A stretch of DNA of 64,000 nucleotides from Saccharopolyspora rhizosphaerae (GCF_003931915.1 NZ_RSAA01000010.1:124001-188000), one strand, 5' to 3'. Counted from the first letter of the stretch, positions 47,015-55,448 are shown. Notes: a model not told the origin generated them from the letters alone. Made by a program: numbers and translations.

Positions 47015-47353
47015 GATCGCGCCTTCTGGTCGAGGTCGTAGAACGCCGCTTCCAGCGGGTTCCGACTTCATGGTGCGGCGGCTCGCGAGGTGACCGGAAT
47101 GGGCCTGGCGGCCCACGAGGTGCTCAACTTCGCCGTGCTGACGGCCCATGGCCGCCCCGGACGCATCGCACCGGTTCACCTCCGAGGAGGACCATTGGCC
47201 ATGTTGTCGCAGGTCGTAGCGACGATAGCCTGAATCCGCGCCCGACTGGAGGACCACGTGGTGGGGCGAAGAAGAGCGGTGCTCAGCGCCACTGGAACCG
47301 GCGTGCTCCGGCGGCTCACCGCAGCGCGGCCGCATCGGCCTGGGTGGTTCACC
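47015..47353. other. Divergent promoter region with a possible leader ORF
   Basis: About 340 bases between the endonuclease gene and the LuxR-type gene. The only translation signal is AGGAGG at 47185-47190, followed by a ten-codon reading (ATG 47201 to TGA 47233, MLSQVVATIA). No further gene is supported. Confidence 0.4.
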
Positions 47354-48058
47354 ATGATCGAGATCGTCGTCGTGGCCCCGACCAGGTTCTACCGGGAAGG
47401 GCTGGTCCTCATCCTGCGCCACATCGGCGACTTCGAGGTGGTCGACGCGGTCTCCCGGCCGGAGGACGTCGCCCTCGCGCCGACGGAACACCCGCGCGGC
47501 GTGGTCCTCTTCGACGTGACGGGCGTGCCCGACGGTCCTGGTGCGGTGAGCTGCCTGGCGGCCCACCACCCCGGGTGGCAGATCGTCGTGCTGGGTGTTC
47601 CTGAGGACGAAGCCGACATCATCGCCTACGCGGAGATGGGCGCTGCGGGCTACCTGACGCGGGAGCAGTCGATCGGCGAGCTCGGGCACACCATCGACAG
47701 CGCCGCAACGGGCGAGTTGCGCTGCTCCCCTCGGGTGGCCGCCGCCCTGAGCCACCGGGTAGCGGAGTTGTCCGCCGAACTGCAGCCCAGCGGCCGGTTC
47801 GAGGTGTTGAGCCAGCGAGAGGTCGAGATCGTCCAGCTGCTGGAGCAGGGGCTGTCGAACCAGGAGATCTCCCGTCGGTTGTGCATCGCCCTGGCGACCG
47901 CGAAGAACCACGTGCACAACATCCTCGCCAAGCTGGACCTGCGGGACAGGGCGGACGTGGCGGCGTGGGCGCGACGCCAACGCCTCGACCACTCCGTGGT
48001 GCTTCCCTGGGCCGGCGGCCGGGTGCCGTTGAACCCCGTCACCGGCCACGTCCGGTGA
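47354..48058 (+). CDS. LuxR/NarL-type response regulator
   Basis: A 234-residue regulator. The N-terminal receiver domain (about 1-120) starts MIEIVVVAPTRFYREGLVLI and has the phosphoacceptor-like Asp in VVLFDVTG; the second acidic pocket usual after the first strand is not obvious, so phosphorylation is uncertain. The C-terminal helix-turn-helix (about 150-215) is LSQREVEIVQLLEQGLSNQE, then ISRRLCIALATAKNHVHNIL and AKLDLRDR, standard NarL form. ATG 47354 begins the receiver fold; a longer reading is not supported. No histidine kinase is adjacent. A receiver-only protein is encoded 119 bases downstream. Confidence 0.85.
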   Translation: MIEIVVVAPTRFYREGLVLILRHIGDFEVVDAVSRPEDVALAPTEHPRGVVLFDVTGVPDGPGAVSCLAAHHPGWQIVVLGVPEDEADIIAYAEMGAAGYLTREQSIGELGHTIDSAATGELRCSPRVAAALSHRVAELSAELQPSGRFEVLSQREVEIVQLLEQGLSNQEISRRLCIALATAKNHVHNILAKLDLRDRADVAAWARRQRLDHSVVLPWAGGRVPLNPVTGHVR

Positions 48059-48177
48059 ACCGACGAGTGCCCAGCTGGGCCCCAGCCCGCAGGATGAACA
48101 CCTCCTGGAGCCGCCTGCTCATGTCCCCGCGGTGGTGACGACCGCATGCTGGAAGCGGGGTGAGGAGGCTCTGCAGC

Positions 48178-48504
48178 GTGAACACCAAGATCTTCCTGAT
48201 CGGCATGCCTCGTCTGATGCGCGAGATCATCGCCAGGGCGGTCGAACAGCACCCGGAGCTCGTCGTGGTCGGTGAGCGCGCACAGGACGCGGACCGGCTC
48301 CTCGAAGCGATCGACGAGGCGGGAGCGAACACCGTCATCCTCGACGTGGCTCCGCCAACCTCCGCCGAAGTGCTGGTGCGGTTGTTCGAACAGCGCCCGA
48401 GAACGGTGCTGGTGGTCGTGCGCGACGGCCGTGAGGTGTTCCGCTGCGAGCCGCTCGGCGAGCTGTCCCCGCAGGCGCTCGTCCGAGCCGCGCAGTCACC
48501 GTGA
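48178..48504 (+). CDS. Stand-alone receiver-like protein
   Basis: A 108-residue protein with a receiver-domain layout and no output domain. It begins VNTKIFLIGMPRLMREIIAR, as response regulators do, has GERAQDADRLLEAIDEAGAN and the phosphoacceptor-like strand TVILDVAPP, then RTVLVVVRDG. GTG 48178 has AGGAGG nine bases upstream. It follows the NarL-type regulator, with which it may interact, and precedes the emfourin-like gene. A truncated regulator is the alternative reading. Confidence 0.65.
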   Translation: MNTKIFLIGMPRLMREIIARAVEQHPELVVVGERAQDADRLLEAIDEAGANTVILDVAPPTSAEVLVRLFEQRPRTVLVVVRDGREVFRCEPLGELSPQALVRAAQSP

Positions 48505-48558
48505 AGGACAACGACGCACCGGGGTCCGTAGGCTTGGAGCGTGGAGGTGGAGCAGGAC

Positions 48559-48873
48559 ATGACCCGGGTGGACTTCCACCGCTCAGGTGGACTCTTCGCC
48601 GGCGACGTGCTGGGGATCTCGGTGCTGCTCGACCAGCTCGACGAGCGATCACGCCACGAGCTCGAAGACGCCCTGGAGCAGGCGGACGTCGCCGAGCTCG
48701 CCCGATGTTCGCCGATCACGGGCCCGGGCGCGGACACCTACCAGTACGAGGTGAGCGTGGAGCGCAGCGGCCGGCGCTTCGACGTCGTCGCGTCGCAGAC
48801 CGCGGTGCCGGACCACCTCTGGCCGTTGATCGAGTGGCTCGAAGAACGCGCGCTCGACGAGCGCCGCAGGTGA
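48559..48873 (+). CDS. Emfourin-like protease inhibitor candidate
   Basis: A 104-residue protein resembling emfourin, the inhibitor of the M4 protease protealysin. It begins MTRVDFHRSGGLFAGDVLG, has ELEDALEQADVAELARCS, and ends with GPGADTYQYEVSVERSG, then DVVASQTAVPDHLWPLIEWL. This order (RSGGFAG, then a Y-x-Y strand, then AVPDxLxPLxxWL) is the pattern I recall for that family. A protealysin-like M4 protease gene lies 1.3 kb away on the other strand, as expected for such a pair. ATG 48559 follows GGAG; an upstream GTG at 48541 has no ribosome site. The identification is by pattern and context, not by alignment. Confidence 0.65.
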   Translation: MTRVDFHRSGGLFAGDVLGISVLLDQLDERSRHELEDALEQADVAELARCSPITGPGADTYQYEVSVERSGRRFDVVASQTAVPDHLWPLIEWLEERALDERRR

Positions 48874-49737
48874 TCAGGCCCGGACCGGTGTCTTCTCCTC
48901 CGACTTGCGAGGCGGTTCCGGGTTCGAATCCGGGACTGCGCGCATGACCGCGGAACCGCGTGCGTCGACGAACCGCGTGAACAGCTGCTGGGCGGCTCCC
49001 AGGACGACGGCCCAGGCGATGATCTGCGCCGGCGTGTCGAGGGCGCTGAGCCCGGGCACGAACTCGCCTCGCAAGAGCACGATCCCGAGGACCGCCGTGA
49101 GAGCCCCGGTCGGCAACTTGAGCACCGCGAGAGCAACGGGCACGTTCGTGGCCGTCGGACTGCCCTTGATCTCGTGCAGGGCTCCAGCGCTGGTCACGGC
49201 GGCCGAGATCAACCCGGCCAGTTCAACCAGGAGGTAGTCCCCGGCTCTCGGGGAATCTTCCGTCGGACACGCGACCGTGGCGGCCGCCGGCGGGATGGGC
49301 GGCTCGGGGGAGAAGCACAGGGGAAGCGCTGTGGGGAACGCGAACCCGAGGAGCGCGATCAGGAAGGCGATGCCGAACAACCCGGCGGTCCACTTGTACA
49401 CCAGGTAGTTGAAGCTCCGTTCGCGGATCACTTCGTCCTCCCGCACGCGGTAGGCGGCACGGATGGCGTCGGCGATCGTTCGTCGCTGGAGGGTGGTGGG
49501 GACCTTCCCGTTGCCCTCTGGGACACCTCTTCTCGCTTGTTGTGGGATGAACCAGCTGGCCGGACGGGTGTGGGTCTCCACCCACTCCACGATGGCCTTC
49601 CGACGGTGATCGTGGGGAGGGAGGTTGCTTTCGACCACCTCTGTGAGGTCGGGCAGCATGGCCCTCACGTCTTGACGCGGAGCGACCTGCAGCAGCAACG
49701 CGTGCGCGGCATCCATGTTCGCCAACGCACCGTCCAC
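48874..49737 (-). CDS. Membrane protein, C-terminal part of a split gene
   Basis: A 287-residue reading. The first 100 residues are soluble (SAVDGALANMDAAHALLLQV, DLTEVVESNLPP), followed by three or four hydrophobic segments (WTAGLFGIAFLIALLGFAFP, then LLVELAGLISAAVTSAGALH and TGALTAVLGIVLL). The WRGSAVDGALANMDAAHALL stretch normally lies inside larger actinobacterial membrane proteins, preceded by a helical N-terminus. That N-terminus appears in another frame in the reading at 49742-50026, so a one-base frameshift probably separates them. Starting at GTG 49737, this part could still be translated by coupling to the upstream stop. Function unknown. Confidence 0.65.
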   Translation of the reverse strand: MDGALANMDAAHALLLQVAPRQDVRAMLPDLTEVVESNLPPHDHRRKAIVEWVETHTRPASWFIPQQARRGVPEGNGKVPTTLQRRTIADAIRAAYRVREDEVIRERSFNYLVYKWTAGLFGIAFLIALLGFAFPTALPLCFSPEPPIPPAAATVACPTEDSPRAGDYLLVELAGLISAAVTSAGALHEIKGSPTATNVPVALAVLKLPTGALTAVLGIVLLRGEFVPGLSALDTPAQIIAWAVVLGAAQQLFTRFVDARGSAVMRAVPDSNPEPPRKSEEKTPVRA

Positions 49738-49741
49738 CGCA

Positions 49742-50026
49742 CTACCACGCCACAACCAGCGCGCCGAGCACAGCGTTCTCGGCAACATCCAGATGGCTTT
49801 CCGCGTCCTTCAGAAGCACACGATTGCCGGCATTGCCGGCCGAGGTCGGTGTCTGGTCGCGAACGAACTCCGCGAGTGTGCGCAACTCGCGGATGTGGGC
49901 GAGAGTTCGCTGGGCCCAGGGCCAACGGCGCACGAAGTGGTTCTGCTCATCACGTCTCCACGTCAGCCTTGGTTCCGCTGCACCTTCCTGGACGCGCACC
50001 TGCTGCGCATCGTTCACCGTGGTCAC
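49742..50026 (-). CDS. N-terminal part of the split membrane-protein gene
   Basis: A 94-residue reading rich in charged and helical sequence (RRWPWAQRTLAHIRELRTLA, then GNRVLLKDAESHLDVAENAV), ending LVVAW at a TAG. The next frame continues with WRGSAVDGALANMDAAH, which fits as its extension after a shift of one base near the stop. The two parts may form one protein in relatives, with a frameshift or sequence error here; two coupled small genes are the alternative. It follows the M4 protease gene by 118 bases on the same strand. Confidence 0.5.
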   Translation of the reverse strand: MTTVNDAQQVRVQEGAAEPRLTWRRDEQNHFVRRWPWAQRTLAHIRELRTLAEFVRDQTPTSAGNAGNRVLLKDAESHLDVAENAVLGALVVAW

Positions 50027-50144
50027 TGTCGCTCACCTCCCTCCTTCGGGTTGCCTCCTTGGGTTCCTCTTGTTGGCCCCCGCGATCTCCTAGCTCGAGC
50101 CTCCGCACCCTTCCGCCAAGGCCGAAGCTCGTGCACCACTCCCC

Positions 50145-51215
50145 CTACAGCTCCACGCCGACGGCGTTCCAGCCGTGCGCGACGGCATCGGCTTCGGTGC
50201 TGTTCGCGCCGTACATCTGGGTGGCGACGCGGTGGTTGAGCCGGGCGAAGCGGCGGAAGTCGCTGTTCGGCCGCAGTTGCGGGTGGCCGAGCGTTGCGTA
50301 GTGGATCCGACCCGCGCGCTCCCACGAGAACCCGCCGAGAGCGATGGCTGTCTCGTAGAAGGCCCTGTTCGGGATGCCGGAGTTGATGTGCACGCCGCGG
50401 TTGTCCTCCAGGGTGATGACCAAGTCCTTCATGTGCGCGGGTTGCCTGTCCTTGCCCAGCTTCGGGTCGTCGTAGGCGGTGCCCGGGTCCTTCATGGATC
50501 GCAGCGCCCTCCCCTGGACTCCCTCGGCGAGGATCTCCGCGCCCACCAGCCAATCGGCATCCTCCGCCGTCTGGCCTAGCAACCACTGGTGGACCATCAC
50601 GCCGAAGACGTCCGCGAGGTGCTCGTTGAGCGCGCCGGACTCGCCTTGGTACACCAGCGGCCCGTCGCACTGGATGACACCGTGCCCGAGCTCGTGAGCG
50701 GCCACCGTCAGCGATTTCGTCATGCGCGTGAACCAGGTGCCGCTACCGTCCCCGAAGAGCATCTGGTCGCCGTCCCAGAACGCGTTGTCGACGTTCTTTC
50801 CGTAGTGGACGACCCCGTCGAGGGTCATGCCCGCGTTGTCGATCGAGTTCCGCGCGAGCACCTCGAACAGGAACGTCCAGGTGTGTCCGAAGTGGTCGTA
50901 CGCCTCGTCGACCGCTGCATCGCCGACAGGAGGGTCGCCCTCCTTGCGGACGATCGGCGCCCCGGTGTCGCGGGTGTTCTTCGCGTCGCGGATGATGCGG
51001 TCGACAGCCGGTTCTCGCAGGCCTTGGGTGGCCACCACCGCCGGGCCGGCCGCCATGCGTGCGGCTTCGGCCTGCGACCGCGCGGAACGCAGCGTTGTGG
51101 ACACCGCCAACGTGTTCAGCGCGGCTTCCCGCTCTTCGGCATCGCCTTGCTTGGCGATCTCCACCAAGACGTAGTCGGGGATCAAGCACTGGATCGGGTG
51201 ACGGGAGGTGTTCAT
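50145..51215 (-). CDS. Protealysin-like M4 metalloprotease
   Basis: Thermolysin-family zinc protease of 356 residues. The zinc motif HELGH lies at about 174-178, the third ligand Glu in GALNEHLADVFG, and the catalytic His in DNRGVHINSGIPNRAFYETA. The N-terminus is short (about 45 residues before the mature domain) and starts CLIPDYVLVEIAKQG, like the protealysin propeptide motif, and there is no signal peptide; long-propeptide thermolysins differ in both. AGGAAGGA precedes ATG 51215. It probably undergoes autocatalytic activation. An emfourin-like inhibitor gene lies downstream on the other strand, and a LysM gene upstream on the same strand. Confidence 0.85.
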   Translation of the reverse strand: MNTSRHPIQCLIPDYVLVEIAKQGDAEEREAALNTLAVSTTLRSARSQAEAARMAAGPAVVATQGLREPAVDRIIRDAKNTRDTGAPIVRKEGDPPVGDAAVDEAYDHFGHTWTFLFEVLARNSIDNAGMTLDGVVHYGKNVDNAFWDGDQMLFGDGSGTWFTRMTKSLTVAAHELGHGVIQCDGPLVYQGESGALNEHLADVFGVMVHQWLLGQTAEDADWLVGAEILAEGVQGRALRSMKDPGTAYDDPKLGKDRQPAHMKDLVITLEDNRGVHINSGIPNRAFYETAIALGGFSWERAGRIHYATLGHPQLRPNSDFRRFARLNHRVATQMYGANSTEADAVAHGWNAVGVEL

Positions 51216-51535
51216 GGCATTCCTTCCTCGGCGGCGCGTCCACGCCGTGGCACGGATGTCCGACATCGCGTGGGAGCAGCTGCGCACTGGATCCTGTCCG
51301 TGGCCTGGAACGAGTCCGTGCGTGCCCCACAGCCCAGGCATGTCGAGAACCGCAACGGGCGACAACTGCAGAAGTGGAGCAACAGCAGAGGCTCCAGGCG
51401 CGTCACCTCGCGGTGCAAGCACGGGAGGGGTTCCGACCCACCACCTGTCGTCCCCGCCGAAGCCCGTTCCCGCGATCAGTTCCGTGGCTTCAGGTCGACT
51501 CGCCCAGCCTGGGCCGTGGGAAACGCTGCTGAGGC
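51216..51535. other. Spacer between LysM and M4 protease genes
   Basis: About 320 bases with no supported gene. It must hold the protease promoter if the two genes are not co-transcribed; no strong -10/-35 pair was recognised. Confidence 0.4.
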
Positions 51536-51862
51536 TCAGCACGCGCCGTTCTGCTGCGGGATGCAGATCTTCTGACCCGGGCGGATCACGTCAGGATCGG
51601 TGATGTGGTTGTAGTAGGCGAGCTCCTCCCACTTCACCCGGTGCCGCTCACCGATTTCCGACAACGTGTCGCCTCGCCGCACCGTGTAGACCTCGCACAC
51701 CGGTCGACCACGGGTGAGGCGCACTTCCTGCCCCGGGAAGATCTCGTCCGGGTCAGGGATGTGGTTGAGGCGTTGGAGCTCCTCCCACGGAACGTGGAAC
51801 CACCTCCCGATCTCCGAGAGCGTGTCGCCCCTCTGCACGGTGTAGGTGTTGCAATCCACCAT
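51536..51862 (-). CDS. Two-LysM-repeat protein
   Basis: A 108-residue protein that consists of two LysM modules: YTVQRGDTLSEIGRWFHVPW through IFPGQEVRL (about 6-51), and YTVRRGDTLSEIGERHRVKW through IRPGQKICI (about 59-104). Such modules bind peptidoglycan or chitin-like glycans. No signal peptide precedes them, so the protein is either delivered by another route or binds glycan fragments in the cell. GGGGGAGGA fixes ATG 51862. It lies upstream of the protealysin-like protease on the same strand, which also lacks a signal peptide; a joint role is inferred. Confidence 0.85.
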   Translation of the reverse strand: MVDCNTYTVQRGDTLSEIGRWFHVPWEELQRLNHIPDPDEIFPGQEVRLTRGRPVCEVYTVRRGDTLSEIGERHRVKWEELAYYNHITDPDVIRPGQKICIPQQNGAC

Positions 51863-52996
51863 GATGTCCTCCCCCTCGGCCTCGTTCGAGGCGCTCTGCT
51901 GCCGACGTGCGGTCGATTCCAGTAGGGCGCAGACCAGACCCGGTGAGCAATGGACCGCCGGGTCCACCAGGGGCCCATTCACTCCCCACCGGGAACGCGG
52001 TGGCATCGTGGGTCGATCTCCCGCAGTCGGGCGACGAGCCCTGCGACCTGCGCCACACCAGGGTGGTGGGCAAACCGCACCCCCACCCTGAGTGCGCCCT
52101 CCCAGAACTCCCGTCCCATTCCGTCGCCATACCCGGGTCGTGGGCTGGGATCGGCGAGCGAGATCACGATCCCGTGTGCGGACCGCGGTCTTCGGGCCTT
52201 CTTCGGCGTCGAGGAGGCACAGGGCCGAGCAGGCGAGTCGCCAGCTCCTTCGAGACCCGACATCTGCACTACCGTCCCTGCAGCTGTCGGACGCGCGACC
52301 GCTCTCCACGTCCCCGCCACGCGGCGGTGTCACGACCGACCGGACGAGCGGTGTGACGTGCAGGAGGCGTGAACCCGTCGAGCACGAGCGACCACCTCCG
52401 GTGCCGGCGACGAGGAACTCCCGATCTTGAAGGGAGTCACCGGATTCGGTCGAACGCGCCATCGATGCGCCACCGGCGCTCGATCAAGCTCGGGCAACCG
52501 CACGCGACGGACGGCACCACGCATGAGGATCGAGCGGCACGGACGTCTGCCGAGCGGAGCCTGCCGAGGCCTGCGGGTCGGGCGTGGGGTTCAAGCCCGG
52601 GCGCGGTCGGACCAGGCCCCCGATCGCGCCCGGACTTGATGGTTCCCCCCGTGCCGACGACGTGTCGGCGTTGTCCCCACGACCGGGGGGAAGCTCGTAC
52701 TCGCGCGGCACGCCGTCGCAGTTCCTGCGACCGGGCCGAGCGGGCATCGGAAGCGTTCGCCGCTCCCGAGAGACCAGGCCAGCCTGGCGTGAGAAGAGAT
52801 CTCGCCCTCGTGGCCGGATTTCCACGTGCGGGCGGCACGACGAGAGGGCTGCGAGTGGCTTTTTCGCGGTCGCGGAGCGAGCATCCGCGCCAACTCAAAC
52901 ACCTCGCTCATCCCGTTCGAACCACACAACTCGCACGTTCCGCGCAAGGCTAGCGCGGCTAATGCGCACAGCACAAACAACTCATACATTCGAGTT
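51863..52996. other. Gene-poor 1.1-kb region
   Basis: No reading here has a ribosome site with a recognised family or the strong third-position GC seen in neighbouring genes. The best minor candidate is a minus-strand reading ending at 51979 (containing MGREFWEGALRVGVRFAHHP), with weak codon bias. The last 60 bases are AT-richer and hold the promoter of the BldC-like gene. Decayed genes or a former mobile element are possible. Confidence 0.4.
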
Positions 52997-53191
52997 ATGT
53001 CGAACAAGGAACCGCTGCTCACCAGCGCACAGGTCGCCCGCGAGCTTGGGGTCGCGGCCGGCACTGTCGCCCGTTGGGTGCGTGCCGGCTGGCTCACGGC
53101 CACGAGCACTACGGCAGGCGGGCAAAGCAGGTTCCTGCTCTCCGAGGTGAAAGAGCAGCTCAAAGCCCGCCACCTCGAGCGCGACACCTGA
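52997..53191 (+). CDS. BldC-like small helix-turn-helix DNA-binding protein
   Basis: A 64-residue MerR-type winged-helix protein: LLTSAQVARELGVAAGTVAR with WVRAGWLTATSTTAGGQSRF and the recognition-wing segment LLSEVKEQLKAR. This matches BldC and related excisionase-like regulators of actinobacteria in length and order. TACATT at 52985-52990 lies six bases before ATG 52997 and there is no ribosome site, so the message is probably leaderless. A strong terminator follows. It could be a developmental regulator or a remnant regulator of a lost element. Confidence 0.8.
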   Translation: MSNKEPLLTSAQVARELGVAAGTVARWVRAGWLTATSTTAGGQSRFLLSEVKEQLKARHLERDT

Positions 53192-53213
53192 CCGAGACAC
53201 CAGTTCGGTCGAT

Positions 53214-53248
53214 CCGGGGCGGCTCAGCAGAGCCGCCCCGGGCTTTTT
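53214..53248 (+). terminator. Strong rho-independent terminator
   Basis: A perfect 12-base-pair stem (CCGGGGCGGCTC at 53214-53225 with its complement at 53230-53241), AGCA loop, then GCTTTTT. It ends the BldC-like transcript and is the clearest terminator in the window. Confidence 0.9.
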
Positions 53249-53619
53249 CCCAAGATCACCCGAAGAGCGCAATGGGAACGGCCCAGACCCGCGGGATTTG
53301 CACGGTGGACATCCGAGCAGTCGCGTCCTCGGCATGTGCGTCAATCACATGCTGAATGGGCTGGAGTTCCGTTGCACGGCAACGGCAGCAAGTTGCGTTC
53401 GCGACCGTTGATCTCGCAATTCTCCGGAAACGCCGACGCGGCGCAACTGGAGCCAATCCGCTGGTCCGGCGAGAATCGAAGCCTACGCGTCCGGTTCTGC
53501 AGAACCCTGTGAGGACGGGCCTCGTTCGTTCAGCCGAGGCTGACCCTTTCCCGAAGAAGGAGATCAACAGCAGGTTCCCACCGCTGCGGGGAGCGACGAG
53601 AGTCAGGCGCGAGGTCGCC
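53249..53619. other. Gap without a supported gene
   Basis: About 370 bases between the terminator and the vanR stop, of lower GC in its first half. Short readings on both strands lack starts, motifs and codon bias. Confidence 0.4.
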
Positions 53620-54204
53620 TCAGGTGCTGTGGAGCTCGTCGAGGAGCGCGAAACCGTCTTCGATCCACGCCAGCTCGGTGCGAGCACGCGCGATGAGCCC
53701 GTCGTAGGCGTGGACCTTGTAGCGGACGGTCAGCTCAGCCTCGCGCTCGTCCAGCTTGGCGATGCGCGCCGCCAAGGTGGGGTGGGTGCGGTCGACCAGG
53801 GTCTTCCGGGTTTCCCTGAGCATCGTCAGGTGCTCTTCCCAGTACGTCTGCTGCTGCCGCAGCTGTTCGCGCACCGCCGCCGGGTCGGCGAAGTCGAAGT
53901 ACGCGGCCTTCAGGTAGGCGGGGTCTCGCTGCCGCTGGGGCGTCAGGGGCGATTCCATCCACTCGCGGAAGGCGGCGAGCCCCTCGTCGGTGACGTGGTA
54001 CTCCTTCTTGGTCCCCTTCTTCCCCCAGGGAACCTCGACCGAGGAGAGCAGCCCGTCGCGCTCCATCCGGTTGAGCTCGGGGTAGATCTGCGAATCCGGG
54101 GCGTGCCAGACGTGCGCGACCGACGTGCTGAAGCTCTTCGAGATGTCGTACCCGGTCATCGGGCGACCCGTCAGCAGCGCGATCAGCGCCCACCGCAGCG
54201 ACAC
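53620..54204 (-). CDS. vanR: PadR-family repressor, VanR-like
   Basis: A 194-residue PadR regulator. The winged helix reads WALIALLTGRPMTGYDISKS, then HAPDSQIYPELNRMERDGLL and GKKGTKKEYHVTDEGLAAF (about 5-85), followed by a C-terminal coiled helix pair (LRQQQTYWEEHLTMLRETRK). It is divergent from vanA, the same layout as the vanillate-responsive PadR repressor VanR next to vanABK in Corynebacterium. GTG 54204 follows GAGGAGG. Vanillate or a relative is the expected ligand. A TATCGATA palindrome between the -35 and -10 boxes of vanA is a candidate binding site. Confidence 0.85.
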   Translation of the reverse strand: MSLRWALIALLTGRPMTGYDISKSFSTSVAHVWHAPDSQIYPELNRMERDGLLSSVEVPWGKKGTKKEYHVTDEGLAAFREWMESPLTPQRQRDPAYLKAAYFDFADPAAVREQLRQQQTYWEEHLTMLRETRKTLVDRTHPTLAARIAKLDEREAELTVRYKVHAYDGLIARARTELAWIEDGFALLDELHST

Positions 54205-54241
54205 GACAGCCTCCTCTCCGGATCAACCACGGTATCCACCC

Positions 54242-54271
54242 TTGCCAACTCACTATATCGATAGATACTTT
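54242..54271 (+). promoter_or_regulatory. vanA promoter with candidate VanR site
   Basis: TTGCCA at 54242-54247 and TACTTT at 54266-54271, 18-base spacer. The palindrome TATCGATA at 54256-54263 lies between the boxes, a position that would block RNA polymerase. Confidence 0.55.
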
Positions 54272-54314
54272 GTGGCTCACGCTACACGTACCTCTCTCCA
54301 TAGGGAGTTGGCCA

Positions 54315-55448
54315 ATGACGCTCACCCCTCCTGCACCGACGGCCGCCGCAGCGCCCACCAAGGCAGCGGCGAAGATCTTCAACCACCCCCGCAACGCCTG
54401 GTACGTCGCTGCTTGGGACCACGAGGTCACCGGGAAGCAGCCGCTGGCGCGCACCGTCGCGGGCGTCCCGCTCGCGCTGTGGCGCAATGCCGAGGGACGC
54501 GCCGTCGCGCTGGCCGACGCCTGCTGGCACCGGCTGGCACCGCTGTCGCAAGGCAAGGTCATCGGCAACGAGCTGCAGTGCCCGTACCACGGCCTGCGCT
54601 ACAACTCGACCGGTCGGTGCACCGCCATGCCCGCTCAGGAAACGATCAACCCGAGCGCGCTCGTCCCCTCCTACCCCGTCGTCGAGCGCTACCGCTACGT
54701 CTGGGTGTGGGTGGGCGACCCGGACCTCGCCGATCCGGCGACCGTCCCCGACATGCACCAGGTGGACGACCCGGGCTGGGCCGGGGACGGCGAGACCATC
54801 CACGCCGATTGCAACTACCAGCTGGTCCTCGACAACCTGATGGACCTCACGCACGAGGAGTTCGTGCACTCCTCGAGCATCGGCCAGGAGGAGCTCTCCG
54901 AGTCCGAGTTCGACGTGAGCCACGAGGGCGATGCGGTCACGGTGACCCGCTGGATGCGCGGCATCGACGCCCCGCCGTTCTGGTTGAAGAACATGCGCGA
55001 CAAGTTCCCCGGTTTCGAGGGCAAGGTCGACCGCTGGCAGATCATCGAGTTCCAGGCACCGTCCACGATCTGCATCGACGTCGGTGTCGCCAAGGCGGGG
55101 ACCGGCGCGCCCGAGGGAGACCGCAGCCAGGGCGTCAACGGGTACGTGATGAACACGATCACGCCCGAGACCGACCGCACCTGCCACTACTTCTGGGCGT
55201 TCATGCGCAACTACCGCCTGGACAGCCAGACCATCACCACCCAGCTGCGCCAGGGCGTGCACGGCGTCTTCGGCGAGGACGAGGACATGCTGCGCGCCCA
55301 GCAACGCGCCATCGACGCCAACCCGGAGCACGAGTTCTACAGCCTCAACATCGACGCGGGCGGCATGTGGGTGCGCCAGATCCTGGAGCGGATGCTGGCG
55401 GCCGAAGGACGGCCGTCGGCGGCGCCGGCCGTGGGGCGGGGTGCCTGA
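54315..55448 (+). CDS. vanA: Vanillate O-demethylase, Rieske oxygenase subunit
   Basis: Rieske non-haem iron oxygenase of 377 residues that removes the methyl of vanillate as formaldehyde, giving protocatechuate. The N-terminal segment FNHPRNAWYVAAWDHEVTGK is typical of VanA. The Rieske cluster ligands are Cys70-x-His72 and Cys89-x2-His92 (ACWHRLAPLS, QCPYHGLRYN). The mononuclear iron motif lies at about 175-190 (DNLMDLTHEEFVHSSSIG). GGGAG precedes ATG 54315. VanB follows with a TGATG overlap. Syringate or other methoxybenzoates are possible alternative substrates. Confidence 0.9.
   Translation: MTLTPPAPTAAAAPTKAAAKIFNHPRNAWYVAAWDHEVTGKQPLARTVAGVPLALWRNAEGRAVALADACWHRLAPLSQGKVIGNELQCPYHGLRYNSTGRCTAMPAQETINPSALVPSYPVVERYRYVWVWVGDPDLADPATVPDMHQVDDPGWAGDGETIHADCNYQLVLDNLMDLTHEEFVHSSSIGQEELSESEFDVSHEGDAVTVTRWMRGIDAPPFWLKNMRDKFPGFEGKVDRWQIIEFQAPSTICIDVGVAKAGTGAPEGDRSQGVNGYVMNTITPETDRTCHYFWAFMRNYRLDSQTITTQLRQGVHGVFGEDEDMLRAQQRAIDANPEHEFYSLNIDAGGMWVRQILERMLAAEGRPSAAPAVGRGA

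Noticed and set aside
48916..48936. T-arm-like sequence GGGTTCGAATCCGGG suggesting a tRNA 3' end or attachment site
   Set aside because: The stem has a mismatch and no D-arm, anticodon arm or matching acceptor strand lies at the right distance. The bases also encode the C-terminus of the minus-strand membrane protein.
52579..52600. GGGTTCAAGCCCGGG as a tRNA T-arm in the gene-poor region
   Set aside because: No other tRNA arms fit around it; it is a chance GC-rich inverted repeat.
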